From NCBI GenBank assembly GCA_041686095.1, contig JAWLEN010000037.1:1-21492 (forward strand): a stretch of DNA of 21,492 nucleotides, read 5' to 3'. Origin of the DNA: WJMT01 sp041686095 (lineage in GTDB: Bacteria > Acidobacteriota > Aminicenantia > Aminicenantales > Aminicenantaceae). Both the position numbers and the translations under genes were made by a program. Of this stretch, positions 7,657 to 15,687 are shown piece by piece; the stretch's first letter is position 1; each line of letters opens with the position of its first letter. Below the pieces are notes generated by a model, which had not been told where the DNA came from, did no database searches, and saw nothing but the letters and a program-made list of their open reading frames with translations.

Positions 7657-8749
7657 GATTTGATTTTATTATTTTATAGATCCCTAGAGTCAGAAGAGGG
7701 ATGACAAACACAGCAAAAAATCCCCAACTGATGCTGCCATATCCTTTGGCAATGATGTTGATCAATCCAAAAGTGGATATGCCTATACTGATGAGGATCA
7801 ATCCTGAAGCAATGACAGGCCTCATCCATTGAGGAAGCTTTTTTCCTTTGATATTCAATGAAGCTTGAATGCGCTGGTTGACCGCATGGATAATTCCGGT
7901 TCCTGTTTCGATAAGGGTGCCGAAAAGAACGACTTGAAAGAGGATCATAAATAGAGGAATGTTTATCTTTTTTAGAACAAAGATGGCAGGAACCGCTTCC
8001 GGAAGGATATCTGGATAATGTCCCAGCACAGCCATATAAAACAAGAAGCCGGGAAAGATTCCTATGACACCGCCCAGGAATCCTGCTGAAAGAGCTTGTT
8101 TTCTTGTTTTTATATGAGTGAGACAGAAAAATACAGCGGGAATGATTCCCATATTGTAAAGAGCGTATTTAAAGCCACTCAGGAGCCAGCCGGAATTGAC
8201 CACAGAAGCGGATAGATTTTTTTGGATATCAGTTCCGAATTTGAAAAAAGCAATGATAAAGAATGCTGCGTAAGTCAGATACAAAACAAGAGACCAAAAT
8301 GAGAGAAAATTCTCAATCAATTTTTTTCCTTTAAAGGTCAAGAAACCAATAGAGATCAACATGAGAAACACTCCAACCATATAAGGTAGTTTAAAGTTAT
8401 CTTTCAGTATGATTCCTGCCGCAGAGCCGATCACAGCAAGAACCAAACACAGATTGATCAAATAAAGCACTTCAAAAGAAGGCCAGAAGGGCCCCAGCAG
8501 TTTTTTGAAAAAGGACTTGTAGTCATAGGCTTTGAATTTACGAGAAAATTCAAATGTAACGGCAAGGATCAGGGTCCAGATCAGGGTGGTGACAAGAAAC
8601 ATCCCCAGGAGTCCGCCTAAGGGTCCATATTGGAGAAAGTACTCAACCAGTTCTCTCCCTGTTCCGTAACCTCCTGCAATAACCACAGATTGGAACACAA
8701 ACCCAGGGAGAAGATATTTTTTAAACGCAGAGGAACCAATCAATTTCAT
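7643..8749 (-). CDS. YkvI-like integral membrane protein
   Basis: A 368-residue inner-membrane protein with about ten hydrophobic segments and short loops. The N-terminus KKYLLPGFVFQSVVIAGGYG followed by TGRELVEYF matches the conserved opening of the YkvI family, whose members have an APC/LeuT-like arrangement and no firmly established substrate. The glycine-rich break in helix 1 (IAGGYGTG) is the sort of unwound segment used for substrate and ion binding in LeuT-fold carriers. TGTGIIHAVNQRI (about residues 278-290) is another conserved family stretch. GGAATAATTTC precedes the ATG. The gene is on the same strand as the sortilin-like gene, 57 bases downstream, and convergent with the aminotransferase operon. 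The family call is good; the transported compound is unknown. Confidence 0.8.
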   Translation of the reverse strand: MKLIGSSAFKKYLLPGFVFQSVVIAGGYGTGRELVEYFLQYGPLGGLLGMFLVTTLIWTLILAVTFEFSRKFKAYDYKSFFKKLLGPFWPSFEVLYLINLCLVLAVIGSAAGIILKDNFKLPYMVGVFLMLISIGFLTFKGKKLIENFLSFWSLVLYLTYAAFFIIAFFKFGTDIQKNLSASVVNSGWLLSGFKYALYNMGIIPAVFFCLTHIKTRKQALSAGFLGGVIGIFPGFLFYMAVLGHYPDILPEAVPAIFVLKKINIPLFMILFQVVLFGTLIETGTGIIHAVNQRIQASLNIKGKKLPQWMRPVIASGLILISIGISTFGLINIIAKGYGSISWGFFAVFVIPLLTLGIYKIIKSNPSKD

Positions 8750-8775
8750 GAAATTATTCCTTATTTGCTATGTGT

Positions 8776-8810
8776 CAATCACCATTTACAGCTCACAATT
8801 CACAATTTAC
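8776..8810 (-). repeat. Five tandem imperfect heptamers
   Basis: Read on the minus strand, the gap after the sortilin-like gene begins GTAAATT, GTGAATT, GTGAGCT, GTAAATG, GTGATTG: five 7-base units with consensus close to GTRAATT, in perfect register. The TAA stop of the sortilin-like gene lies inside the first unit. Nothing else in the gap is recognisable. Confidence 0.6.
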
Positions 8811-11800
8811 GGTTTTCCACTCTCCTTTATCTTCAAGGCTTCATAGCTTTTTAAAAGAGAAAATTCTGATTCAGATAAAAGCTTTTTGAAATTCTCCAAG
8901 TCTTCTTGAAAGACAGGATTGAATTTTCCTAAGAATTCATCAAGCTTTGTTTTTGCTTTTTCATACTTAACTTGAGCTGCCTGGGTGATGGGTCTGTATC
9001 CAGCGCCCATGATTCCCCATGTCGCGCTCATAACCTGTCTTTGGAGTCCGGCAGAACGATCAGCTATTCCTTGTTTAGGAGGAGTGGGATCAAGAGTTTC
9101 TGATAGCTCTTTCAGCTTTTTCTCCAGGTTTTTGGCTTCTTTAAGCAGCTCTTTTTTATTCTCATTTTCAGATGACTGAATATGCTGCTGGATGGTCTTC
9201 AAAGCTTTTTGAGTTTCTTCGATCCGGTTATTAGCTTGAGAGACAACTTCTGTGAGTTTTTGAGCTTTTTTACCCATTTGATAGTTCTTTTTAAGCACTT
9301 CCAGGTCTATATCAATACGGGGATCTGTTGTTATCTTAAAAGAATCGGTTTCTTCTTCTTCTCCTTCATATTTAATTTTAATTTTGTACTCTCCTGGAAG
9401 GACTTCCATGCCGAATCTTCCATACCTGGACCGTCCTGACTCTTCTGAGTCATCCTCTGTGGTTTCCCTGAAGTTCCAGTACACCCGGTTTATTCCTTTT
9501 TCTTCAGATCCTTTGATGGAGGCCACTTTATTTCCTTCATCGTCATGAATGATGATATCGACCTTGGAATCGCTATTTCCAAATCTTCCAGGGGATCTCC
9601 TCTGAGGATTGCTCTGTTCAGATTCTGCTTGGCTCTCCTGTTTTTCCTTTTCGCTGGGAATTAAGTGATAGGATATTCTGGCTCCAAATCTTTTATTTTC
9701 TCCCATAAAAACAGTGTCTCCTGGACACATATAAGAGGTTAAACTTCCCTGCTGGAACTGAGTGGCATCAGGAACATCAAAAAGATGGAGTTTTTTCCCG
9801 ACTACCTGTTCTGAGATTTCTCTGAGTGGAGAGATGTCATCGATGATATACAGAGATCGACCGTGGGTGGCAATGATGAGATCATTTTCTCTGGGATGAA
9901 CAGCCAGGTCTCTGACCGGGGCTGTGGGAAAGCCATGAGTCCATTTTATCCAGCTTTCTCCCTTGTCAAGGCTCATGTACAATCCAAACTCCGTTCCTAA
10001 AAAGAGCAGATTCTCATTGACCGTATCTTCTTCGATCACATGACAGAATCCATCTATTTCTGGGGTGGCAATACTTTTCCAGGTTTTACCGAAATCATTT
10101 GTCACATAAACATAGGTTTCCCAGTTGGCTCTTCTGTGATCATCAAACACCACATAAGCTCTGGCTGCATCAAATTTAGAGGCTTCCACATGGGGGATCC
10201 AGGTGCAGGCAGGGACCATACCCTTTTTCCCTGAGGTGAGTTCTTTTGATACCAGGGTCCATGTGTCTCCTCCATCCTGGGTTAGCTGAAGATTTCCGTC
10301 GTCCGTTCCTATCCATATGACTCCTTTTTGAACCGGACTGGGAGCAATGCACATGATGGTGCAGTGGTTTTCAGCATTGGTCACATCCAGAGTCAACCCT
10401 CCGCTTTCGGCTTGTCTTTGTTTTTCAGGGTCATTGGTGGTCATGTCAGGACCTATGATTTCCCAGGTCTGTCCTTTATCCTGGCTGCGGTGGACAAACT
10501 GGCTTCCCAAGTAAATGGTTTTGGGATCAAAAGGATCTACCGCGAACCCGGCGTTCCAGTTATAGCGGTGCTTCACATCAGATTCAGTGGGAACGATACC
10601 ACGGCTTGTTCCTGTGGTTGTGTCAAAATAATAAAGATTTCCACCTTGAGACATCCCGTAGCCAGCTCCGGGATTTTCTGGATCTGGCTCAGTGTCAAAT
10701 CCATCACCTCCGCCTACGGTTTTCCATAAGTAGTTGTATACGCCCCTTTCTTTAAGCACATAGGCTTGGCCCATCCAAGAACCATTATCTTGAAGGCCTC
10801 CATAAAGATTATAGGGAATTTCCATATCAAAACTGACATGGTAGAATTGGCCAAAGGGAAGATTTTCTACAAAACGCCAGGTTTTTCCGCGGTTGTGACT
10901 GATCACTACTCCGCCGTCATTTCCAACGATCATCCTCTCTCCGTTAGGATGAATCCAAAGGGCATGAAAATCAGAATGAGCCTGTGTAAAAGTAGGGAGA
11001 TTAGTGAAGCTTTTACCTCCATCTTCACTGACCATCATTCTGGAATGAAGCATATACACGATGTTTTCATTCACAGGATTGACCCAGATCCTCTGGTAGT
11101 AGAAAGGTCGGTTAGACACTTCTTCTTTATTGTTGACTGCTGTCCATTTATAACCTCCATCTTCAGACCGAAGAAGAACGTTGTCCTTTGCTTCCACCAA
11201 AGCATAAACAATATTGGGTTTATTGGTTGAAAAGGCAATGCCGATTCGACCCAATTCGCCTTTTGGAAGACCATCCTCATGAGTCAGCTTTTTCCAGTCT
11301 TTTCCTCCGTTTACAGTCAGATAGAGGCCGCTGCCTGGTCCTCCTGATTTAAAAAACCAGGGCCACCGTCTGTGCTGCCATAGGGCGGCCATGATTTTAT
11401 TGGGATTGTCAGGAGCCATAGCCATATCAGCCACACCTGTTTTTTCATCCACGTAAAGGACTTTTTCCCAGGTTTTCCCTCTATCCACAGTTTTAAATAC
11501 TCCCCTTTCAGGGTTTTCTCCCCAGGTTGTTCCCATGGCTGCGACATAGGCTGTGTCAGGATCATTGGGATCTAATAATATTTTTGAGATTTTTTCTGTT
11601 TTCTCAAGTCCTAGAAGTTTCCAGTTTTTACCGCCATCAATGGTGAGATAGACTCCTCGGCCCACTCCGCAGCTGTTTCGAGGCGCTGCTTCTCCGGTAC
11701 CTACCCAGACTATACTGGGATTGGATTGATTGATGGCAATAGCTCCGATGGAAGAGACAGGCTGGTCATCAAACACCGGTTCCCAGGTGAGGCCCGCATC

Positions 11801-12025
11801 TGTGGACTTCCACACTCCTCCGGTGGCTGCTCCCACATAGATGATATTAGGATTTGAATCTACTGAATCCACAGCTCCGATTCTTCCGCTCATACTGGAA
11901 GGACCGATGCTTCTAGCCTTGAGTCCAGATAAAAGTTCAGGAGCGACTTGTGCAGATATGTTGAGATTGGAAATAAAAATGAATGCAGTTATTAAAGCAA
12001 AAATTTTTAAACATGAATTTTTCAT
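8807..12025 (-). CDS. Secreted sortilin/VPS10-like BNR-repeat protein
   Basis: A 1072-residue exported protein. The signal peptide is MKNSCLK plus a hydrophobic stretch, with cleavage probable after NISA (residue 25). Residues 30 to about 740 hold about ten or more Asp-box/BNR motifs of the S-x-D-x-G-x-T-W type, for example STDAGLTW, TIDGGKNW, TVDRGKTW, SEDGGYKW, SQDKGQTW, TQDGGDTW and SLDKGESW. These build one or two large beta-propellers as in VPS10/sortilin and photosystem-assembly-like proteins. HPNGERMIVGNDGG and ATHGRSLYIIDD are typical of this bacterial family. Residues of about 815-905 form a beta-rich domain with NRVYWNFRET, followed by a charged coiled coil (about 908-1000) and a helical tail. 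The role is unknown; peptide binding or extracellular glycan processing is possible. The catalytic residues of true sialidases are not evident. AGGAGG sits about five bases before the ATG. Confidence 0.88.
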   Translation of the reverse strand: MKNSCLKIFALITAFIFISNLNISAQVAPELLSGLKARSIGPSSMSGRIGAVDSVDSNPNIIYVGAATGGVWKSTDAGLTWEPVFDDQPVSSIGAIAINQSNPSIVWVGTGEAAPRNSCGVGRGVYLTIDGGKNWKLLGLEKTEKISKILLDPNDPDTAYVAAMGTTWGENPERGVFKTVDRGKTWEKVLYVDEKTGVADMAMAPDNPNKIMAALWQHRRWPWFFKSGGPGSGLYLTVNGGKDWKKLTHEDGLPKGELGRIGIAFSTNKPNIVYALVEAKDNVLLRSEDGGYKWTAVNNKEEVSNRPFYYQRIWVNPVNENIVYMLHSRMMVSEDGGKSFTNLPTFTQAHSDFHALWIHPNGERMIVGNDGGVVISHNRGKTWRFVENLPFGQFYHVSFDMEIPYNLYGGLQDNGSWMGQAYVLKERGVYNYLWKTVGGGDGFDTEPDPENPGAGYGMSQGGNLYYFDTTTGTSRGIVPTESDVKHRYNWNAGFAVDPFDPKTIYLGSQFVHRSQDKGQTWEIIGPDMTTNDPEKQRQAESGGLTLDVTNAENHCTIMCIAPSPVQKGVIWIGTDDGNLQLTQDGGDTWTLVSKELTSGKKGMVPACTWIPHVEASKFDAARAYVVFDDHRRANWETYVYVTNDFGKTWKSIATPEIDGFCHVIEEDTVNENLLFLGTEFGLYMSLDKGESWIKWTHGFPTAPVRDLAVHPRENDLIIATHGRSLYIIDDISPLREISEQVVGKKLHLFDVPDATQFQQGSLTSYMCPGDTVFMGENKRFGARISYHLIPSEKEKQESQAESEQSNPQRRSPGRFGNSDSKVDIIIHDDEGNKVASIKGSEEKGINRVYWNFRETTEDDSEESGRSRYGRFGMEVLPGEYKIKIKYEGEEEETDSFKITTDPRIDIDLEVLKKNYQMGKKAQKLTEVVSQANNRIEETQKALKTIQQHIQSSENENKKELLKEAKNLEKKLKELSETLDPTPPKQGIADRSAGLQRQVMSATWGIMGAGYRPITQAAQVKYEKAKTKLDEFLGKFNPVFQEDLENFKKLLSESEFSLLKSYEALKIKESGKP

Positions 12026-12046
12026 AAAAACCTCCTTTTTTTTCTT

Positions 12047-12075
12047 ATTATCTATAATTCATAACTTTATGTAAA
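12047..12075 (-). promoter_or_regulatory. Candidate promoter for the sortilin-like gene
   Basis: On the minus strand TTTACA (complement of 12070-12075) and GATAAT (complement of 12047-12052) are separated by exactly 17 bases, each one mismatch from consensus. The start site would lie near 12040, leaving a short leader that still contains AGGAGG (12031-12036). Confidence 0.5.
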
Positions 12076-12096
12076 CCTATTTACAATTGATTTTTC

Positions 12097-12125
12097 TTGA
12101 CATTGGGAGCTTAAAAAATTAGTCT
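12097..12125 (+). promoter_or_regulatory. Candidate promoter for the Cys/Met PLP enzyme
   Basis: A perfect TTGACA (12097-12102) is followed after 17 bases by TAGTCT (12120-12125), which keeps the key TA...T positions but is otherwise poor. A leader of about 50 bases follows, with GAGGAG before the ATG at 12180. It is back to back with the minus-strand promoter at 12047-12075. Confidence 0.4.
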
Positions 12126-12179
12126 CAAAATAGAGAATTAGATATATATATAAATATAATATAGAGAGGAGATGTATTT

Positions 12180-13445
12180 ATGGGAAAAAGTAATTGGAAA
12201 AAACCACCTAAAGAATGGAGCTCCAAGACTAGAGCTGCTCATGTAGGTTATGATCCCTTTTTAAGCATGGGGGCTGTGCGTCCCCCTATTTTTGCTGTTT
12301 CAACTTTTGCCACTGAGGATGCTGAGAAACTGGAGCATATGTTTCGAAGGGCTGCCGGTGTTGAGCCTCCCTTGTCTCCGGACGATGAATGGCCAATTTA
12401 TACCCGGGTATCAAATCCTAATTTTATAATGTTGTGTGACCGCATTCAGTGTTTGGAACAGGGAGCTGAAGATCCCAGAGCTGTTTACTTTCCAAGCGGT
12501 CTCTCTGCTATATTCACCACCATCCTCGCTTTATGCAAACCAGGAGACACCTTGGTTTTCGGATATCCTGTCTACGGCGGTACAGACCATATGCTGAGGC
12601 ATATTGTATCAGATAGAATGGGGATCAATGTGGTTCCTGTGGATGCCACAGATCTCAATCAAGTGGAAGCGGCTCTCAAAAAACACTTAGATACAGTGAA
12701 AATGCTGTTTATTGAGACTCCAGCCAATCCAAGTTTAGCCATGGTGGATATTCAGAAAACTGCAGACCTGACCCATCAGTATTCTGACGGAGTTTTGGCT
12801 GTGGATAACACGTTTATGTCTCCTGTTTTACAGCACCCTTTTGAGCACGGGGCTGATATAGTGATTTATTCAGGAACAAAGTCCATCGGAGGTCATTCTG
12901 ATCTGATTGCTGGTTTTGTGATTGATAAAGATAGAGATAGAGCTTTTAAAATACAATCCATTCGGGCAGGAACCGGACCCACTCCCTCTGCTTTTGACGC
13001 CTGGCTGCTTTTTAGATCCCTGGATACTCTGGAAGAAAGAGTGTTGAAGTCTCAAAAGAACGCTCAAAAGATTGCCCAATTCCTGAAAGAACACAAAAAA
13101 GTTGAGAGAGTTATTTATCCTGATTTTTACGACAAGAACAGCACAGAATGGGAAATTTACAAGAAGCAGTGTAAAGGGCCTGGTTCCATGATCACTTTTG
13201 ATCCCACAGGAGAAAAAAAGGAAGCCTACACCATTCTTAATAATCTAAAAATATTTGGTTTGGCTGTTTCCTTAGGAGGAGTTGAATCCTTGGCTGAAAG
13301 CCCTTGGTTTCACACCCATTTAGATGTATCTGATGAAGATAAAAGAAAATCCAGATTCAAGCCTCAGACTCTAAGACTTTCCGTAGGTATTGAAGATGCG
13401 GATGATTTGTGTAGTGACCTCGACCAAGCTTTAGCTAAAATTTGA
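12180..13445 (+). CDS. Cys/Met metabolism PLP enzyme (cystathionine gamma-synthase/lyase family)
   Basis: A 421-residue fold-type I PLP enzyme of the trans-sulfuration family. The cofactor lysine is Lys234 in YSGTKSIGGHSD, the pyridine aspartate is Asp209 in AVDNTFMSP, the phosphate-binding pair from the neighbouring subunit is YTRVSNP (Tyr74, Arg76), and the stacking tyrosine is Tyr132 in PVYGGTDH. The C-terminal arginine that binds the substrate carboxylate is in LRLSVGIED. Substrate choice within the family (cystathionine gamma-synthase, gamma-lyase, methionine gamma-lyase, O-acetylhomoserine sulfhydrylase) is not fixed by these motifs. The cysteine that follows Tyr-Gly in classical methionine gamma-lyase is Gly134 here, which argues against that activity. 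An unusual insertion around residues 56-72 (RRAAGVEPPLSPDDE) precedes the YTR motif. It has its own promoter and a strong GAGGAG. It links to the sulfur theme of the right half. Confidence 0.92.
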   Translation: MGKSNWKKPPKEWSSKTRAAHVGYDPFLSMGAVRPPIFAVSTFATEDAEKLEHMFRRAAGVEPPLSPDDEWPIYTRVSNPNFIMLCDRIQCLEQGAEDPRAVYFPSGLSAIFTTILALCKPGDTLVFGYPVYGGTDHMLRHIVSDRMGINVVPVDATDLNQVEAALKKHLDTVKMLFIETPANPSLAMVDIQKTADLTHQYSDGVLAVDNTFMSPVLQHPFEHGADIVIYSGTKSIGGHSDLIAGFVIDKDRDRAFKIQSIRAGTGPTPSAFDAWLLFRSLDTLEERVLKSQKNAQKIAQFLKEHKKVERVIYPDFYDKNSTEWEIYKKQCKGPGSMITFDPTGEKKEAYTILNNLKIFGLAVSLGGVESLAESPWFHTHLDVSDEDKRKSRFKPQTLRLSVGIEDADDLCSDLDQALAKI

Positions 13446-13446
13446 T

Positions 13447-13682
13447 TTACTCGTAACGGAGTGATTCGACAGGATTGGACAAAGCTGTTTTAAGAGCCTG
13501 AAAACTGACTGTAATTAAGGCAATCAGCACGGCAACAACAACCGATAAAACAAAACGCATCCTTTCACTCCTGATTTTATTCTTCCATGCAGAACAGAAG
13601 AGGGACTGAAGGATGAGAGAAAAAAGGCAGGATAGCTTCCAGAAAATAATCCTAAAAAAAGAACCAATATGAGGATTAGATT
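13447..13682 (-). pseudogene. Remnant of a MacB/FtsX-type ABC transporter permease
   Basis: Two recognisable pieces of one permease survive here side by side in different frames. The first (about 13682-13562) reads VLFLGLFSGSYPAFFLSSFS and then PSSVLHGRIKSGVKG, the hallmark mid-protein segment (G-S-Y-P-A-x-x-L-S-S-F) of large MacB/FtsX permeases. The second (13560-13447) reads MRFVLSVVVAVLIALITVSF and then QALKTALSNPVESLRYE with a stop, the exact C-terminal signature of the same family. In intact proteins of about 800 residues these are separated by several hundred residues. The N-terminal third and most of the second half are therefore deleted, with a frame change at the junction near 13560. 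The 5' edge runs into the stop codon of the GDT1-like gene, and the 3' edge ends one base from the PLP enzyme stop. It is not functional. Confidence 0.75.
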
Positions 13683-13948
13683 TTATTAAACAAAATTAAA
13701 ACACCGATCACTATAAAAATGGCGCCTCCGCTGTATCTTATGATTTCAGGTTTGATATACTTACTCAATAAAGTCCCAATAAGTACAGATATAACAGTCA
13801 CCACTATATATGCTGATACAGAACCAAGCCAGACACTAATTGGTTTGCCGGTCCTTGCGGCCATGCCTATTCCCACTAACTGCGTTTTATCAGCTAATTC
13901 AGCTATAAATATCGCCCAAAAAGTCGCAATAAAAACTTTTAAGTTCAT
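13676..13948 (-). CDS. GDT1/TMEM165 (UPF0016) family one-domain cation transporter
   Basis: A 90-residue membrane protein with three hydrophobic segments. FIAELADKTQ (residues 14-23) carries the E-x-x-D-K-T signature of the UPF0016/GDT1 family (Glu17, Asp20, Lys21, Thr22), whose members move Mn2+ or Ca2+ out of the cytoplasm. Full-length members contain two such motifs. This is the half-size version that must dimerise, either with itself or with a partner; no second half-gene is adjacent. AAAGGAGTG precedes the ATG by five bases. I looked for a yybP-ykoY-type manganese riboswitch in the 170 bases upstream and do not see one. The last codons overlap the start of the decayed ABC permease, so its C-terminus may have been set by that rearrangement, though the length is normal for the family. 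Confidence 0.85.
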   Translation of the reverse strand: MNLKVFIATFWAIFIAELADKTQLVGIGMAARTGKPISVWLGSVSAYIVVTVISVLIGTLLSKYIKPEIIRYSGGAIFIVIGVLILFNKI

Positions 13949-14034
13949 AACGACACTCCTTTGGATAAAACAAAGTTACAGTGGTCATAGGATACATGAT
14001 TTATAAAGGAGTCGTCTAGTTATTTTGAAAGAGG

Positions 14035-14093
14035 TTTATAAAAAAATGGTGATTAAAATAATAATGGCAACATAGCCATTTTTTTATGAATAA
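14035..14093. repeat. MITE-like palindromic element, short copy (possible terminator)
   Basis: ATAAAAAAATGG (14038-14049) and its perfect complement (14076-14087) flank a 26-base interior. Both termini match the element at 2502-2630 in the opposite orientation, and the bases next to one terminus are also alignable, so this looks like an internally deleted copy. It contains AATGGC-AACATA-GCCATT (14063-14080) followed by Ts. Placed 25 bases past the stop of the Hdr operon, it may serve as the operon's terminator. Confidence 0.6.
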
Positions 14094-14117
14094 GTCAGGA
14101 TAAATAAAACCTTAAGC

Positions 14118-14543
14118 TTATAAGAAAATTTCTTCTTTTGCTGGATTCGTTCCAAGTTTTTTTACTTCTTCATTGTATTCGTTGGTGACTTTGGCAAACC
14201 GGCTTGCTTCAGAAGCAGAAACCCACCATAGGCCTATGCGCTTTTCTTCTAAACCCAGTGTCTTAAATATATCATTTAACATAACATATCTTCGGCGGGC
14301 GTTATAATTTCCCTTTTGATAGTGACAGTCGCCAGGATGACATCCCATCATCATGACTCCGTCAGCTCCCTTTAAAAAGGATTTTAATACAAAAAGAGGA
14401 TCTATCCTGCCAGAACACATGACCCGTATGGTTTTTAAAGAGGGGGGGATTTTCATCCGGGACGTGCCGGCAAGGTCTGCTCCTGTATAGGAGCACCAAT
14501 TGCAAAGAAATCCGATTATATTGGGAATTTGTTTATTGTTCAT
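14118..14543 (-). CDS. mvhD: MvhD-family iron-sulfur electron-transfer subunit (copy 2)
   Basis: A 141-residue soluble [2Fe-2S] protein of the MvhD/FlpD family, the adapter that passes electrons from a hydrogenase or dehydrogenase to HdrA. The cluster cysteines are Cys14 and Cys17 (FLCNWCSYTGAD), Cys43 (RVMCSGR), Cys68 and Cys73 (GCHPGDCHY). NARRRY and WVSASEASRFA are standard family segments, and the length is normal. It is a paralogue of the protein encoded at 19928-20353, sharing all five cysteines and most motifs. It is the last gene of the operon, 30 bases after the second FdhB-like gene, and has AGAGG upstream. In other organisms MvhD is often adjacent or fused to HdrA; here one copy is beside HdrA and this one follows the FdhB-like genes, suggesting each serves a different electron input. 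Confidence 0.9.
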   Translation of the reverse strand: MNNKQIPNIIGFLCNWCSYTGADLAGTSRMKIPPSLKTIRVMCSGRIDPLFVLKSFLKGADGVMMMGCHPGDCHYQKGNYNARRRYVMLNDIFKTLGLEEKRIGLWWVSASEASRFAKVTNEYNEEVKKLGTNPAKEEIFL

Positions 14544-14573
14544 CTTAATAACCTCTGTTCATTTTGTTTAAAA

Positions 14574-15686
14574 TCATTGTTCTCCGATTTTTGTGAATTC
14601 ATCTTCTTTGTATGTGCCTTGAGGAGCAGGTTCTTCAATATCTTTTCCAGGAAAGTAATCAAATTCTTTTTGTAAAGAAGACCCTACTTTTGAAAATATG
14701 GTTGCAACAGGAATGTTTACAGGACAGACATCAGAGCACATTCCACAGCTCACACAGGACACAGCCATATGAGTCATTCTTCCTAGGTGAAATAAAAGAT
14801 TCCCGGAAGGAACCTTAAGCCCGCCTTTTACCATAAGGTCAGAGCCCAAACTAGAAGTTGGATAGTTATGGGTTTTAGAGTCAAATTCACACAGTGTGCA
14901 GTAGCAGATAGGGCACACGTGGCTGCATCCATGGCATCCCAGACAAGGGGCAAATATGTTTACAAGTGATTTCAGCCCAGTATCTTCTGACTGTGTTTCT
15001 TTAAAAAATTTCTCTTTGAGTTCTTCTCTTTTTTTCTTAAAATCATTGATTTCCTTTGTCTCAATTTCTTCTGAAACAGAACTTCCGGAAGCTTCTTTGG
15101 AAAACTCCTCACCTTTAGGTGTGTTGAAAAACAGAGTGAACTCTTTGTCTAAATCTTTGTTTCCCACAGCAGCCACAGTGATGTCTGCATTGATAGGAAG
15201 AAAATTTTCACAAAATTGACAAGTTTCTCTGGTATCAGGTGAAATTTCTGCTTTTTTAACAGATTCCCAATACTTGGATACAGTGCTTTCCTGGTCTTTA
15301 TCTCCCATTAGGTTCAGGCTGAGAACTCCACCACAAGATAAGCTTATGATAAGTATGTTTTCCACATCTCCTTGAGCTCTTTTAATAAGCTCCACAAACG
15401 CTCTGAGTTCACAAGGTCTGAGGACGGCAGCAATAGGCTCCTCGGTTTTACCGAGTAATGTAAAACTAGAAAGCGCTTTTCCTGCATTGACCGGCATAAA
15501 AGGGTACAAAGGAACCGCCTTCTTGAATTCATCAGGACTGGTTATCAATGAGTAGGACACAGCTCCATTGTCATCCATTTTTTTTAGAGTGAATACGCCT
15601 TTGATTTTTTCTGTTTCAAGAAGAGATTTCAAAAAGTCAAACAGACCCTCTTCGACATTCTTTTTGATTTTTACCGCTTTGGCCAT
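14574..15686 (-). CDS. FdhB/FrhB-like iron-sulfur oxidoreductase subunit (copy 2)
   Basis: A 370-residue protein of the FrhB/FdhB-like group (F420 hydrogenase / formate dehydrogenase beta-type) with extra iron-sulfur sites. The N-terminal half has AAVLRPCELRAFVEL (Cys92) and ISLSCGG (Cys118), and ETCQFCE (Cys156, Cys159), which mark the flavin/cluster domain. The C-terminal half has a dense seven-cysteine string, CLGCHGCSHVCPICYCTLC (Cys248 to Cys266), and a ferredoxin motif, CVSCGMCSDVCPVNIP (Cys311-Cys321). A lysine/glutamate-rich helix (about 205-235) joins the halves. It should carry electrons between a soluble donor and the HdrA/MvhD core, and it may hold FAD or FMN and oxidise or reduce a nicotinamide or deazaflavin. 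Only one base separates its ATG from the previous stop, with AGGAGG inside the upstream gene, so translation is coupled. Confidence 0.82.
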   Translation of the reverse strand: MAKAVKIKKNVEEGLFDFLKSLLETEKIKGVFTLKKMDDNGAVSYSLITSPDEFKKAVPLYPFMPVNAGKALSSFTLLGKTEEPIAAVLRPCELRAFVELIKRAQGDVENILIISLSCGGVLSLNLMGDKDQESTVSKYWESVKKAEISPDTRETCQFCENFLPINADITVAAVGNKDLDKEFTLFFNTPKGEEFSKEASGSSVSEEIETKEINDFKKKREELKEKFFKETQSEDTGLKSLVNIFAPCLGCHGCSHVCPICYCTLCEFDSKTHNYPTSSLGSDLMVKGGLKVPSGNLLFHLGRMTHMAVSCVSCGMCSDVCPVNIPVATIFSKVGSSLQKEFDYFPGKDIEEPAPQGTYKEDEFTKIGEQ

Positions 15687-15687
15687 T

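Noticed and set aside
8985..11230. Plus-strand frames of 85-154 codons opposite the sortilin-like gene
   Set aside because: Shadow frames of the repetitive BNR coding sequence; no start signals.
12180..13445. Methionine gamma-lyase as a firm call
   Set aside because: The active-site cysteine following Tyr-Gly in classical methionine gamma-lyase is glycine here, so the narrower name is not supported.
13949..14034. Manganese (yybP-ykoY) riboswitch upstream of the GDT1-like gene
   Set aside because: The genomic context would suit it, but I find no matching conserved core or long paired stem in this short leader.
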